This document shows, one piece after another, positions 47,884 to 57,612 of a stretch of DNA of 64,000 bases. The stretch's first letter is position 1, and each line of letters begins with the position of its first letter. The DNA comes from Falsirhodobacter sp. 20TX0035 (lineage in GTDB: Bacteria > Pseudomonadota > Alphaproteobacteria > Rhodobacterales > Rhodobacteraceae): the NCBI RefSeq assembly GCF_028307215.1, contig NZ_JAQMHV010000001.1, positions 186,001-250,000 on the forward strand, read 5' to 3'. The translations under genes were made by a program, and so were the position numbers. A model generated the notes under the pieces. That model did not search any database and was not told where the DNA came from. It saw only the letters and a program-made list of their open reading frames with translations.

Positions 47884-47968
47884 GTGTCCTTCTGTCGGAT
47901 GCAACGCCGTCCGGCGGCGTCACGGCCAATATGGGGCACGGGCGGCCTGTCTGGCAAGGGTCCGACGT

Positions 47969-48478
47969 TCAGGCGTAGGGGTCGGAAATGGCCAATGTGG
48001 CCAGAATCCTGGTCTCGGTGGACTCCATCAGTTCGGCATCCGCGTCCTCGACATGGTCGTAGCCCAGAAGATGCAGGATTCCGTGCACGACCAGATGTGT
48101 CACGTGATCCTCGGGCGTCTTCTTCTGATCGGCGGCTTCGGCCATGCAGGTTTCCCAGGCGATGGCGATGTCGCCCAGCTCGTCCGGGTCGTCCTCGTCG
48201 CCGCCCGACAGGTCGGGGATGCCCCCCGGCTCTCCCGCGGCCCGATCCTCGGACGGCCAGGACAGCACGTTGGTGGGCTTGCCCTTCTGGCGGAACTGGG
48301 CGTTCAGCTCGGAAATCTCGGCGTCGTCGCAGCCCATCAGGGCCAGCGTCACGCCGTGAACGCCCAGCGCGGCGAAGGTGGCCTCCGCCGCGCGCGTGGC
48401 AAGGGCCGGGAGGCCGAAGGCCTCCCAGCGGTCGTCTTCTATGACTGTGTCAACCAGCGGTTCCATCGGCGGCTTCAT
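47969..48478 (-). CDS. ybeY: Endoribonuclease YbeY (rRNA maturation)
   Basis: A 169-residue zinc-dependent RNase for 16S rRNA 3'-end processing and ribosome quality control. The three-His motif HGILHLLGYDH is at about residues 128-138, with TNVLSWP near 66. It starts inside the end of phoH, a 29-bp overlap, with a GAGG just before the ATG at 48478; a second ATG at 48466 lacks a good site. Confidence 0.94.
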   Translation of the reverse strand: MKPPMEPLVDTVIEDDRWEAFGLPALATRAAEATFAALGVHGVTLALMGCDDAEISELNAQFRQKGKPTNVLSWPSEDRAAGEPGGIPDLSGGDEDDPDELGDIAIAWETCMAEAADQKKTPEDHVTHLVVHGILHLLGYDHVEDADAELMESTETRILATLAISDPYA

Positions 48479-49460
48479 ACGCCTCGATGATCCGCGCCAC
48501 AAGCGGGTGACGCACCACGTCCTTGGAGTTGAAGTAGTTGAAGGACACGCCCTTCACGTTCTTCAGGATGCGTTCCGCATCGGCAAGGCCCGAGGCGGTG
48601 CCGCGCGGCAGGTCGACCTGCGTCCGGTCGCCCGTGATGACCATGCGGCTCCCTTCGCCCAGACGGGTCAGGAACATCTTCATCTGCATGGTCGTCGCGT
48701 TTTGCGCCTCGTCCAGCACCACGAAGGCGTTGGACAGGGTGCGGCCGCGCATGAAGGCCAAGGGCGCGATCTCGATCTTCTTGTCCTCCATCAGCTTCTG
48801 AAGCTGCTTTTGCGGCAGGAAGTCGTTCAGCGCGTCGTAAAGCGGCTGCATGTAGGGATCGACCTTCTCCTTCATGTCACCGGGCAGGAAGCCGAGGCGC
48901 TCCCCCGCCTCCACCGCGGGACGCGACAGGATGATCTTCTCCACCGCGCCGGACAAAAGCATGGTCACGCCCACGGCCACGGCCAGATAGGTCTTGCCCG
49001 TGCCGGCGGGACCGATGCCGAAGGCCATCTCGTGGTCGAACAGATGCGCGACATAGGCCTTCTGCGCCTCGGTCCGCGGCTCCACCGGCTTCTTGCGGGT
49101 GCGGATCTCGTACTTTCCGGGCTGGAACATCTCCATCTGCTCGACCGTGTCGCCGAAGACGGGGGCGGACATGCGCAGCGCGCCGTCCACATCGCCCGCG
49201 GCCAGGCCCTTGCCCGCTTCCAGTCGGGCGTAGAGGCCGTTCAGCACCGCCTCCGCCTGATCGCGCGAGGCCTTTTCGCCCACGATGGCCAGACGGTTGC
49301 CACGCCGCAGGATGTGAACCCCCATCTGCTGTTCGATCTTGGCCAGGTGGCGATCGTATTCGCCGCACAGGTCGATCAGAAGACGGTTGTCGGAAAATTC
49401 CAGAACGGTTTCCACGGCGTCTTCCGGACGTTTCGGGGAAGTCAGCGCACTGATGCCCAA
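48450..49460 (-). CDS. phoH: PhoH family ATPase
   Basis: A 336-residue PhoH-like (YbeZ-type) protein, an RNA-linked ATPase often coupled to YbeY. An N-terminal KH-like region (1-110) precedes the ATPase domain: Walker A GPAGTGKTYLAV (about residue 145), Walker B FVVLDEAQNAT (about 232) and MVITGDRTQVDLP (about 263). It heads the phoH-ybeY-corC-lnt run and follows miaB. Confidence 0.95.
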   Translation of the reverse strand: MGISALTSPKRPEDAVETVLEFSDNRLLIDLCGEYDRHLAKIEQQMGVHILRRGNRLAIVGEKASRDQAEAVLNGLYARLEAGKGLAAGDVDGALRMSAPVFGDTVEQMEMFQPGKYEIRTRKKPVEPRTEAQKAYVAHLFDHEMAFGIGPAGTGKTYLAVAVGVTMLLSGAVEKIILSRPAVEAGERLGFLPGDMKEKVDPYMQPLYDALNDFLPQKQLQKLMEDKKIEIAPLAFMRGRTLSNAFVVLDEAQNATTMQMKMFLTRLGEGSRMVITGDRTQVDLPRGTASGLADAERILKNVKGVSFNYFNSKDVVRHPLVARIIEAYEAADGTAG

Positions 49461-49567
49461 GGAGATCTCCTTACTGCAGGCGTGAAGCTATACCTTGAAT
49501 GTGGGGGCCGCAGGGCCCCGAGGCAAGCGTTTTGCGCCCGCGTTCCCGAAAGTCGCGCCGCCGGACC

Positions 49568-50863
49568 CTAGACCCGCACCCCGGCCAGCGAGTTCGCGGT
49601 GCTTTCCGTGATCCGCACGCGCACCAGATCGCCCACCTTCGCGGCGGGGTCCGTCACGTGGACGGCGTGCAGGTGGTCGGACTTGCCGACCATCTGCCCC
49701 GCCCACCGGCCCGGCTTTTCGTAGAGCACCCCGACCTCGCGCCCGACCATGGCCTCCTGCGTGGCGCGCTGCTGGTCGATGATCAGGTCGCGTACCTCCT
49801 GCAGGCGGGCGTCGCCCACCTCTCCGGGCAGCTCGGGCTTTTCGGCGGCGGGGGTGCCGGGGCGGGCGGAATACTTGAAGGTGAAGGCCGCGCCATAGCC
49901 CACCTCGCGAATCAGGTCTACGGTGGCGCGGTGATCGGCCTCCGTTTCCCCCGGAAACGCCACGATGAAGTCCGAGGACAGAAGGATGTCCGGCCGCGCC
50001 GCGCGGATGCGTTCGATCAGACGGACATAGGCGTCGGCCGTGTGCTTGCGGTTCATCGCCTTCAGGATGCGGTCCGATCCCGACTGCACCGGCAGGTGCA
50101 GATAGGGCATCACCTTCGGCTCCTCTCCGTGCAGGGCGATCAGGGCGTCGTCCATGTCGTTGGGATGGCTGGTGGTGTAGCGGATCCGCTCCAGCCCGTC
50201 GATCCGGGCCAGTTCGCGCATCAGCCGCGCCAGCGTCCAGTCGTCGCCGTGATAGGCGTTGACGTTCTGGCCCAGCAGCGTGATCTCGCGCACGCCGCGT
50301 TCCACCAGATCGCGCGCCTCAGTCAGAAGGCGCTGCGGCGCGCGGCTGACCTCCGCCCCGCGGGTGTAGGGCACGACGCAGAAGGCGCAGAACTTGTCGC
50401 AGCCTTCCTGCACCGTCAGAAAGGCGGTCGGGCCGCGCAGGGCCTTGCGCTGCGGCAGGTGGTCGAACTTGTCCTCGGGCGGGAAATCGGTGTCCACGGC
50501 CGGACCCTTGCCCTGCACCATGTCCGGCAGCCGGTGATAGCTTTGCGGCCCCACCACCAGATCGACCATCGGCATGCGGCGGATGATCTCCGCGCCTTCG
50601 GCCTGCGCCACGCAGCCGGCCACGCCGATCTTCATGTCGGGGTTCTTCCGCTTCAGCGGCCGCAGCCGGCCAAGGTCTGAATACAGCTTCTCGGACGCCT
50701 TTTCCCGGATGTGGCAGGTGTTCAGCAGGACCATGTCCGCGTCTTCGGCCCGGTCGGTCACGACATAGCCCTGCCCGCCCATGGCCTCGGCCATGCGCTC
50801 GCTGTCATAGACGTTCATCTGGCAACCGTAGGTCTTGATGAACAGTTTCTTCGCGTCGGCCAT
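49568..50863 (-). CDS. miaB: tRNA-2-methylthio-N6-dimethylallyladenosine synthase
   Basis: A 431-residue radical-SAM methylthiotransferase acting on A37 of tRNA. The N-terminal UPF0004 domain has the first cluster's cysteines (YGCQMN about 15; NTCHIREKA about 50). The radical SAM C-x3-C-x2-C reads [17 protein letters not shown] (about 153), and a TRAM domain closes the protein (about 370-431). The ATG at 50863 has an AAAGAG site; the longer frame is spurious. Confidence 0.95.
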   Translation of the reverse strand: MADAKKLFIKTYGCQMNVYDSERMAEAMGGQGYVVTDRAEDADMVLLNTCHIREKASEKLYSDLGRLRPLKRKNPDMKIGVAGCVAQAEGAEIIRRMPMVDLVVGPQSYHRLPDMVQGKGPAVDTDFPPEDKFDHLPQRKALRGPTAFLTVQEGCDKFCAFCVVPYTRGAEVSRAPQRLLTEARDLVERGVREITLLGQNVNAYHGDDWTLARLMRELARIDGLERIRYTTSHPNDMDDALIALHGEEPKVMPYLHLPVQSGSDRILKAMNRKHTADAYVRLIERIRAARPDILLSSDFIVAFPGETEADHRATVDLIREVGYGAAFTFKYSARPGTPAAEKPELPGEVGDARLQEVRDLIIDQQRATQEAMVGREVGVLYEKPGRWAGQMVGKSDHLHAVHVTDPAAKVGDLVRVRITESTANSLAGVRV

Positions 50864-50985
50864 GATCGCTCTTTCGTGGGATGACGGCGTGTCTAACCGA
50901 AAAACATCGCCGATCGCAATCGAAGGTCTTGCCCTGCCCCAACGGCTTCCGCCATCTTGGCCCCGAAACGGCAATGGATGAATGA

Positions 50986-51849
50986 ATGCGTTACCGCAAT
51001 CTGGATGAGGTGATTGGCGCAAACGTATTTCGCAAGGGCCCTGTCGCAGTCATAATGGCCGAGGACGAGACCGAGGTCGGATCCTCGCTCGCGCATGCGC
51101 GGATGCTGGGCTTTCCCTGTGTGCTGCTGCTGACCCATGACGAGATTCGCGTCGCCCCCGAGGACGAGGCCCCCGTTCACCGCGTGACCTATGACGTGCA
51201 TGCGGAAGACGCGATGCCGCGCGCCATGAACCGGCTGATCGCGGCGGCGCCGGGCGTATGGTTTCACTACTGCTTCAACGGCGAATACCTGTTCTATCCC
51301 TTCTGCGAAACGCGCGACGTGCGCGAACTGATCGCCTTCCACACCGAGGAACGGCGCTATTCCTTCCTCACCTACGTGGTGGACCTCTACGCGACGGACC
51401 TGAACGCCCATCCTGACGGCGTATCGGCCGAGGACGCGCATCTGGACCGCGCCGGCTATTACGCGCTGGGACGCGAGGATCCGCTGAACGGCTTTCAGCA
51501 CAAGGACCGGCAGATGGACTTCTACGGCGGCCTGCGCTGGCGGTTCGAGGAGCACGTCCCCTATCACCGCCGCCGCATCGACCGCGTCAGCCTGTTCCAG
51601 GCCAAGGCGGGGCTGGAGATGCGCCCCGACTTCACCTTCAACGACGAGGAATACAACACCTATTCCTGCCCTTGGCACCACAACGCGACCACGGCCGTCT
51701 GCTCGTTCCGCGCAGCGAAGGCCCTGCGCACCAATCCCGGGTCGCGCCGCGAGGTGAAGGATTTCCGCTGGCATTACTCCGTGCCCTTTCGCTGGGACTC
51801 GCAGCAGCTGATGGATCTGGGCCTTCTGGAACCCGGGCAGTGGGTGTGA
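50986..51849 (+). CDS. Uncharacterised conserved-looking protein, possible glycosyltransferase
   Basis: A 287-residue protein that I cannot assign. It opens with a strand-helix-strand stretch, [20 protein letters not shown] then [12 protein letters not shown], that would suit a GT-A nucleotide-sugar fold. The remainder is rich in aromatic residues and His ([43 protein letters not shown]). There is no signal peptide or membrane helix. It is divergent from miaB and lies just before tRNA-Phe. Base composition is like its neighbours, so it is not an obvious recent arrival. The function is left open. Confidence 0.65.
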   Translation: MRYRNLDEVIGANVFRKGPVAVIMAEDETEVGSSLAHARMLGFPCVLLLTHDEIRVAPEDEAPVHRVTYDVHAEDAMPRAMNRLIAAAPGVWFHYCFNGEYLFYPFCETRDVRELIAFHTEERRYSFLTYVVDLYATDLNAHPDGVSAEDAHLDRAGYYALGREDPLNGFQHKDRQMDFYGGLRWRFEEHVPYHRRRIDRVSLFQAKAGLEMRPDFTFNDEEYNTYSCPWHHNATTAVCSFRAAKALRTNPGSRREVKDFRWHYSVPFRWDSQQLMDLGLLEPGQWV

Positions 51850-51953
51850 CATCCGGGGCCGAATGAGGGCGCCAAAAATCTGTCAAAACCCTCTGGACAG
51901 CCCCGCGCCACTCGCTTATCAGACCCACACCAAACGCGGCGCGCCGCGAAAGT

Positions 51954-52029
51954 GCCCGGATAGCTCAGTTGGTAGAGCAACGGATTGAAAATCCGTGTGT
52001 CGGCGGTTCGACCCCGTCTCCGGGCACCA
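51954..52029 (+). tRNA. tRNA-Phe (anticodon GAA)
   Basis: A 76-nt cloverleaf with encoded CCA. The acceptor arms GCCCGGA and TCCGGGC pair perfectly; the anticodon stem ACGGA/TCCGT closes the loop TTGAAAA, giving anticodon GAA. The T arm has GGTTCGACCCC. A long gene-free stretch follows. Confidence 0.96.
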
Positions 52030-52549
52030 TTCTTGTCCTGATGAAATACGATCACCCCTGCCGAGATGAGCTTCATGCCATCGGGTGCTTTGTGTTGGCC
52101 TGCCCCGCCAAAGGCGCGTCTGGGTAAGGCTGGGATGGTGCTCTCGGACAGCGGGCAAGGTCGTCCGTTTTGTTGGCCGGGCGCTGTCACTGTTTTGCGC
52201 CCCAGTCGAATGGTTCCGCGCCCTCGGCTTCGGCCTTGTCGATCCCATGACAAGTTTCGAACGGTGCGGCCGGGCGATCGGGACTCGCCGGGCTGCTGTC
52301 TGCCCCCCAGCCAGCATCAGGTAACGCTGATCGGCCTTTGCTTCGACCCCATCGACACCGTCCGGATCAAGGGTTAGCGGACTTTCTAATCCTGATCTTC
52401 CTTTTCGTCGGTGGGTTCCGCGCGATGGTTGAACGATTCTCCTATGGGCACTGGCGGCGGCACGGGAAGCACGCCCTTGTTCCGGCCGAGGGAAGATGCA
52501 GGTTGATGAGCGCCAGCTCATCTGCAAGCCTGTTGAAAAAGGGGAGGCC
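52030..52549. other. Gene-free stretch after tRNA-Phe
   Basis: About 520 bp without a convincing gene on either strand: the open frames present have no recognisable motif, no good ribosome site and unusual residue make-up. The GC content falls towards the right end. No terminator, inverted repeat or copy of the tRNA 3' end was found by eye. It may be a decayed gene or integration scar beside the tRNA. Confidence 0.45.
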
Positions 52550-53308
52550 ATGACCGTGCTTGCCATGACCGATCTGCGTGACGCCTCGGTCGAGATGTTC
52601 GAGGGTGAGCCGGAGCTTGCGGCGCTGCTGGGCTGCGACCCACGCACCGACCATCCCGTGGCGTCGGCGCTGGCGGCCTGCCTGCCCGAAGGGCCTGCGC
52701 GGGCCAGCGTCCTGCGACTGGCGACCGAGGTGTTTTCGGATCCCCGGCTGGCCGAGCTTGTGCTGTCGGACATCACCACCTGTGCCACCCGTGACGTGGA
52801 TCCCGGCGGCCTTGCGGGCACGCTGCATTTCGCCCATGGCCTGCACGCGCTCTTGTCGCACCGGCTGACCCATGCGCTGTTCGGCGCGAACCGTCGATCC
52901 CTCGCGATGGCGGTGAAGGCGCAGTTCACGCGGGCGCTGGGCGTGGACCTGCTGCCCCAGGCGCGGATCGGACGCGAGGTGTGGTTCGATCACGGGCTCG
53001 GCCTCGTCATCGGGCAGACCGCCGTGATCGAGGCGGGCGTCAGCCTGTGGCACGGCGTCACCCTCGGCTCCAACCTGTCCGACCGGGGGGCGGATCGCCA
53101 TCCGAAGGTCCGCGAAGGCGCGGTGATCGGGGCGGGCGCCCTTTTGATCGGAAACATCGAGGTGGGGGCCGGCGCGGTCGTGGCGGCGGGCGCGATCGTC
53201 ACCCGGTCCGTCCCGGCCCACACCACCGTTGCGGGACCGAGGGCCGAAGACCGGCCCCGCCGTCCGGGCGCCTTTGCCGGATTCCCGACCCCTCCGGACA
53301 GGAGCTGA
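52550..53308 (+). CDS. Serine acetyltransferase-like protein
   Basis: A 252-residue enzyme of the CysE family, which makes O-acetylserine for cysteine synthesis. A helical N-terminal part (1-130) precedes the left-handed beta-helix of hexapeptide repeats. The active-site segment is WFDHGLGLVIGQTAVI (about 144-159), with WHGVTLGS and RHPKVREGAVIGAGA beyond. The ATG at 52550 has a GGGGAGG site. It is followed 2 bp later by a VOC gene. A main cysE may exist elsewhere, so no symbol is given. Confidence 0.8.
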   Translation: MTVLAMTDLRDASVEMFEGEPELAALLGCDPRTDHPVASALAACLPEGPARASVLRLATEVFSDPRLAELVLSDITTCATRDVDPGGLAGTLHFAHGLHALLSHRLTHALFGANRRSLAMAVKAQFTRALGVDLLPQARIGREVWFDHGLGLVIGQTAVIEAGVSLWHGVTLGSNLSDRGADRHPKVREGAVIGAGALLIGNIEVGAGAVVAAGAIVTRSVPAHTTVAGPRAEDRPRRPGAFAGFPTPPDRS

Positions 53309-53310
53309 TC

Positions 53311-54180
53311 ATGCTGGGACTGGACCATCCGCTGGTGGCCGTGCGCGATCTGGAACGGGCGCGCGACACCTATCTGTCGCTCGGCTTCCGGATGAAGCCT
53401 GCGGGGCGGCACCCTTGGGGCACATCCACCGCGCTTGTGATCTTTCACCGCCAGCTGCTGGAACTGGTGTCGGTCTGGGACCGCGATCTTCTGTCCACCT
53501 ATCCGGCGGGCGACTTCCTGTTCGGCCGGCACGTCGCGGATCATCTGGCGCAACGCGAAGGCGTCGCCCTGTCCGCCCTCCAATCCGACGATGCGATGGC
53601 CGACGCCGCGGCCGTGGCCGCGCGGGGCGGCACCGTGCGCGGCCGGATCGACTTCGGCCGCGACGTCACGCGCGACGACGGGACGCCGGACCGCACCTCC
53701 ACCACGCTGGCGGTGTTCACGCGCGACGGGCTGCCGCGCCTGTCGATGTTCGCCTGTCAGCAGCACCGGCGCGACCTGATCGAGTTTCCGGAATGGATGG
53801 ATCATCCCAACGGCGCCATCGGCTTCGCCTCCGCCACCATCCTGGCCGAGGATCAAGCCCCCGTGCGCGACTGGATGGCCGCCCTGCACGGGGCCGACGC
53901 GATCACGGGCCGGACGGACGGCTTCAATGTGCAGACGGCGAAGGGCGCGTGGCGGGTGCGGAACCGGCAGGGGGCCGAAGCCCTGTTCGGCCCCCTGCCC
54001 CAGGGGTTGGCGGCGGACGGTGCCGCCTCCGTCATCTCCCTCGACATTCTGGCAGACCTGCCGCGCCTTCGCCCGTTCCTGTCCACCTTCGCGGTGCGCG
54101 AGGTGGGCGGCGCGGTCGTGCTGCCCGAACACGACCGTCTGGGCGGCATCCTTCTCAGCTTCGTTCAGCCGGGGGCGTAG
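53311..54180 (+). CDS. VOC family protein (glyoxalase-like)
   Basis: A 289-residue protein of the vicinal-oxygen-chelate superfamily. The first module opens with LGLDHPLVAVRDLERARDTY (about 2-21), and RHPWGTSTALVIF and LLELVSVWDRD follow. A second module of the same fold starts near 168 (HPNGAIGFASATILAED). Metal ligands are plausible at His5 and Glu in LLELV. It is in operon with the serine acetyltransferase-like gene, and its end overlaps the convergent aldehyde dehydrogenase by 16 bp. The substrate is unknown. Confidence 0.8.
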   Translation: MLGLDHPLVAVRDLERARDTYLSLGFRMKPAGRHPWGTSTALVIFHRQLLELVSVWDRDLLSTYPAGDFLFGRHVADHLAQREGVALSALQSDDAMADAAAVAARGGTVRGRIDFGRDVTRDDGTPDRTSTTLAVFTRDGLPRLSMFACQQHRRDLIEFPEWMDHPNGAIGFASATILAEDQAPVRDWMAALHGADAITGRTDGFNVQTAKGAWRVRNRQGAEALFGPLPQGLAADGAASVISLDILADLPRLRPFLSTFAVREVGGAVVLPEHDRLGGILLSFVQPGA

Positions 54181-55706
54181 CCGAAGCTGACCGGGGGTTC
54201 GGCCGCCGTTTCCACCCAGACGCTTTTCGTCTGCGTGTAGGCCATCAGCGCCTCCTTCCCCGAGGAGCGGCCGTAGCCCGACCGGCCAAACCCGCCAAAG
54301 GGCGAACAGACGTTGATCGTCTTGTAGGAGTTCACCCAGAACGTGCCCGCCCGTACCGACGCGGCCATCCGATGTGCGCGGCCGACATCGGCCGTCCACA
54401 CGGCGCCGGCCAGGCCGTAGGGGTTGTCGTTGGCCAGCGCGACGGCCTCTTCCTCGCTCTCGAACGTCAGGACGGACACGACAGGGCCGAAGATCTCCTC
54501 CCGCGCGACGGACATGCCGGGGGTCACGTTGTCCAGGATCGTGGGTGCGAAGTAGAACCCGCCCGAGTTTTCCAGGGGTTCGGGGCGCGCCCCGCCGGCG
54601 GCCAGACGCGCGCCCTCAGCCACGCCCGCCTGCACCATCTCCCCGATCTTGTCCCATTGGCGGCGGTTGTTGATCGGGCCGACATGCGTCGCCTCGTCGA
54701 AGGGATGGCCAAGGGCGATGCGGTTCGCGGCGTCGGCATAGGCCTCGACAAACCGCTCATGCACCGACCGGTGCACCAGCAGGCGGGACCCGGCGACGCA
54801 GCTTTGCCCCGCCCCCGCAAAGATCGCGGCCTGCGCCCCTACGATGGCGCGCCCCAGATCGGCGTCCGGGAACACGATGTTGGCCGACTTCCCGCCCAGT
54901 TCCAGCACGCAAGGCACGGTGTTCCGGGCTGCCGCCGCCGCAATGGCCGATCCGGCCTGCGCCGACCCCACGAACACCACCAGCCCCGTCTTCGTATGCG
55001 TGACGCCCGTCTGCCCCGCCGTCAGGCCGCCGCCCGCGATCACGTTCACCAGCCCGCGGGGCGCGCCCCCCAACTCGCACATCCGGCCAAGGATGAGGGT
55101 GGAAAGAGGCGTCAGTTCCGACGGCTTGATGACGACGCCGTTGCCCGCACAGATGGCGGGCGCGATCTGCCAGCCGCCGGTGAACAGCGGCGCGTTCCAG
55201 GGCGTGATCTGCATCACCACGCCGATCGGTTCCTGCCGGGTGTAGTTGAAGTGGCTGGACGGGACGGGGATCACGTCGCCATAAAGCTTATCGCACCAGC
55301 CCGCGTAATACTCGAACATTTCGGCCACGCGCAGCGCCTCGCCGCGGATGTCGCGGATCGGGCGGCCGGCGGACCGGCTCTCGATCTCGGCGATCAGGGG
55401 GGCATGGGCGCGGATCTGCGCGGCGATGGTCCACATGATGCGGCCCCGCGCGGCGGCGGGCATCGCCATCCATTCGCGCTGCGCGCGTTCGGCGGCGTCC
55501 ATGGCGGCGTCGATCTCGGCCCGGCCGGCGTCGGGGAAGGACGCGAAGACCTGCCCCGAGGCGGGGTCCGTCAGATCCAGCGATGCGCCGGAGCCCGTGA
55601 CGATCTCGCCCCCGATCAGGCTGCCGATCCCGGCCCCCGGGAACACGTCGCGGTACAGGGCGAGGATGCGCTCGGCCTGTTCGGCCGCGGTGATGGTCAG
55701 GGTCAT
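54165..55706 (-). CDS. NAD(P)-dependent aldehyde dehydrogenase
   Basis: A 513-residue aldehyde dehydrogenase. The catalytic Cys lies in GAGQSCVAGSRL (about residue 315), the general-base Glu in VLELGGKSANIVF (about 281), and NAD-site segments ITPWNAPLF (about 170) and KPSEL (about 195) are intact. The ATG at 55706 has an AAAGGA site. It follows the hydroxyisobutyrate dehydrogenase-like gene by 4 bp, so the pair probably acts in one oxidation pathway. The substrate is not clear. Confidence 0.92.
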   Translation of the reverse strand: MTLTITAAEQAERILALYRDVFPGAGIGSLIGGEIVTGSGASLDLTDPASGQVFASFPDAGRAEIDAAMDAAERAQREWMAMPAAARGRIMWTIAAQIRAHAPLIAEIESRSAGRPIRDIRGEALRVAEMFEYYAGWCDKLYGDVIPVPSSHFNYTRQEPIGVVMQITPWNAPLFTGGWQIAPAICAGNGVVIKPSELTPLSTLILGRMCELGGAPRGLVNVIAGGGLTAGQTGVTHTKTGLVVFVGSAQAGSAIAAAAARNTVPCVLELGGKSANIVFPDADLGRAIVGAQAAIFAGAGQSCVAGSRLLVHRSVHERFVEAYADAANRIALGHPFDEATHVGPINNRRQWDKIGEMVQAGVAEGARLAAGGARPEPLENSGGFYFAPTILDNVTPGMSVAREEIFGPVVSVLTFESEEEAVALANDNPYGLAGAVWTADVGRAHRMAASVRAGTFWVNSYKTINVCSPFGGFGRSGYGRSSGKEALMAYTQTKSVWVETAAEPPVSFGYAPG

Positions 55707-55710
55707 CGCT

Positions 55711-56577
55711 TTATCCTTTCGTTCGGAAATCGCCCATGCGGGTGAAATCCTCGGTGAGGCCATAGGGAGAGGCGACCCAGAGGTCGGCCGCCTTTTCCGT
55801 CAGCGGCATGGGGGTGCCGGTGTCGGCGGCCAGCTTGCGCGCCAGGCGCACGTCCTTTTGCATTAGCGCCATGGTGAAGCCGCTGTTGAAGCCTTCGTTC
55901 ATCACCCAGGTCGGGAAGTGCACTTCGGACAGCATCGACCGCCCGGACGCGGCGTTCAGCACTGCCAGCGTGGATTCGGCCGAAATCCCGGCCGCTTCGG
56001 CCAGACGCAGCCCTTCGGCGGTGGTGACCATGTGCGCGGCGCACAGAAGGTTGTTCACCAGCTTTGCCACGTTGCCCGCGCCGCTGTCGCCCACATGGAT
56101 CGCCTTGGCCGACAAGGCGTCGATCACGGGACGCGCATCCTCAAGATCCGCCGTGGCGCCGCCGATCATCATGGTCAGCGCGCCCTTCGCCGCCCCGGCC
56201 GGGCCGCCTGACACGGGCGCGTCCAGAAAGCCGTGCCCCATCCCCGCCAACGTTTCCGCCAGCGCCCGCGACACCCCGGGTTCCGAGGTGGAGGTGTCGA
56301 TCACCACGATCCGCCCGCGCGTCTGCAGCCGGTCGCGCACCTGATCGACCACGTTGGCCACATCCTGCGCCGTGGGGAGGGAGAAGACGATGCGGTCGGC
56401 GGCGAACACCGCCTCCAGCGTGTCGACCGGCTCCACCCCCTCGGCCCGCGCCAGATCGCGCCGCGCGGGGGACAGGTCGAAGCCCAGCGTGCGGAAGCCC
56501 GCCCGCACCGCCGACATGGCCATTCCCAGCCCCATGGCCCCCAATCCGACAACCCCGACCGTCATGTTCGCCGCCAT
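55711..56577 (-). CDS. 3-hydroxyisobutyrate dehydrogenase-like oxidoreductase
   Basis: A 288-residue beta-hydroxyacid dehydrogenase. The Rossmann motif GVVGLGAMGLGMA is at about residues 7-19, the substrate loop DAPVSGGPAGAAKGAL at about 122, and the catalytic Lys in GNVAKLVNNLL at about 172. The ATG at 56577 is chosen because a GAGGAGG lies upstream. It precedes the aldehyde dehydrogenase by 4 bp. A substrate such as a 3-hydroxyacid or tartronate semialdehyde is possible. Confidence 0.9.
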   Translation of the reverse strand: MAANMTVGVVGLGAMGLGMAMSAVRAGFRTLGFDLSPARRDLARAEGVEPVDTLEAVFAADRIVFSLPTAQDVANVVDQVRDRLQTRGRIVVIDTSTSEPGVSRALAETLAGMGHGFLDAPVSGGPAGAAKGALTMMIGGATADLEDARPVIDALSAKAIHVGDSGAGNVAKLVNNLLCAAHMVTTAEGLRLAEAAGISAESTLAVLNAASGRSMLSEVHFPTWVMNEGFNSGFTMALMQKDVRLARKLAADTGTPMPLTEKAADLWVASPYGLTEDFTRMGDFRTKG

Positions 56578-56668
56578 GCGCCGCGCCTCCTCTTTTGTTA
56601 TCGCGACAGGATTTCGCACCGGGGGGGTGTTGCGCTAGCGTTCAACCGGGGAACAAGGCGTTGCGATT

Positions 56669-57580
56669 TCAGGAACGCCCGGCAAAGCTGGCCATGGCCC
56701 CTTCCAGATGCTGCACCAGCGCCGTGACCGAGGCCGGAAGCCGCCGCCGCGCCCGCACCATCAGGTGGGCCGAGGCGCCGGTGAAGGCCAGATCCTCCAG
56801 CTCCCGCACCTCGGCCGCGCCTTCGGCCAGATCCATGGCCACCGAGGCCCGGGGCAGGAACGCGATCCCGAGGCCCGAGGTCACGAACCGCCGCAGCGCG
56901 TCGATGGAGGTGGTGATGAGCCGCGGCGAGAGCGCCAGCCCGCTGTCGGAGGCGACGCGCGCCAGAAGATCCGTCGTGCCGTGACCGGCGGGCAGCAGGG
57001 CGATGGGATGGCGCAGGCACTCGGCCAGCGCGACCTGCCGCCCCCGCGCCAGCGGGTGCCCTGGCGGCAGCACCGCGCACAAGGGATGGCGCGCCTGCGC
57101 CACGCTGCGCACCGCCCCCGTCACGGGCGGGTTGTAGGCGATGCCGATGTCGCTGTCACCATTGACCAGTGCCGCCACCACCGCGTCGGTCGATCCGATC
57201 CGCAGTTCATAGCGGACATGCGGCGTTGCGGCCATGATCCCGGCCAGCCCGTTCTGCACGAAATCGGCCAGGAATCCTTCGCCGCAATGGATGCGGACGT
57301 GGCGCTGCTGGATGCCGCGCAGGTCCGACAGCTGCTCGGCCAGGATGCCGAACTCCTCCACCGCGCGGCGGGCGTGTTCTAGGACAAGGCTGCCCGCATC
57401 GGTCAGCGTGACGCCGCGCGCGGTCCGGTCGAACAGGGGCACGCCCAGCTCCGCCTCCATGTCGGCGATCTGGCGCGACACGATGGAGGGGGCCAGCCCC
57501 AGATGCGCCGCCGCCGCCCGGATCGATCCCAGGCGGTGCACGGCCAGATAGATGCGGATGTCGCGGGCGTCGAGGGTCAT
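56669..57580 (-). CDS. LysR family transcriptional regulator
   Basis: A 303-residue regulator. The winged helix (residues 1-62) reads IYLAVHRLGSIRAAAAHLG, then PSIVSRQIADMEAELG, and the type 2 periplasmic-binding-like effector domain fills 90-300. The ATG at 57580 is favoured; a TTG upstream is possible. It lies between the amidohydrolase and the dehydrogenase pair on the same strand, so it probably controls one of them, which is unusual as LysR genes are often divergent. Confidence 0.9.
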   Translation of the reverse strand: MTLDARDIRIYLAVHRLGSIRAAAAHLGLAPSIVSRQIADMEAELGVPLFDRTARGVTLTDAGSLVLEHARRAVEEFGILAEQLSDLRGIQQRHVRIHCGEGFLADFVQNGLAGIMAATPHVRYELRIGSTDAVVAALVNGDSDIGIAYNPPVTGAVRSVAQARHPLCAVLPPGHPLARGRQVALAECLRHPIALLPAGHGTTDLLARVASDSGLALSPRLITTSIDALRRFVTSGLGIAFLPRASVAMDLAEGAAEVRELEDLAFTGASAHLMVRARRRLPASVTALVQHLEGAMASFAGRS

Positions 57581-57612
57581 CCCCGCAGGATGATGACCCG
57601 TCGCGCGGCCTG

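Noticed and set aside
52066-52377. Possible 103-residue gene, or transposase remnant, in the gene-free stretch
   Set aside because: No recognisable transposase motif, inverted repeats or ribosome site; residue make-up looks non-coding.
51919-52929. 336-codon minus-strand frame across tRNA-Phe and the gene-free stretch
   Set aside because: Part is the complement of the tRNA, and the rest shows no family pattern; no start with a ribosome site.
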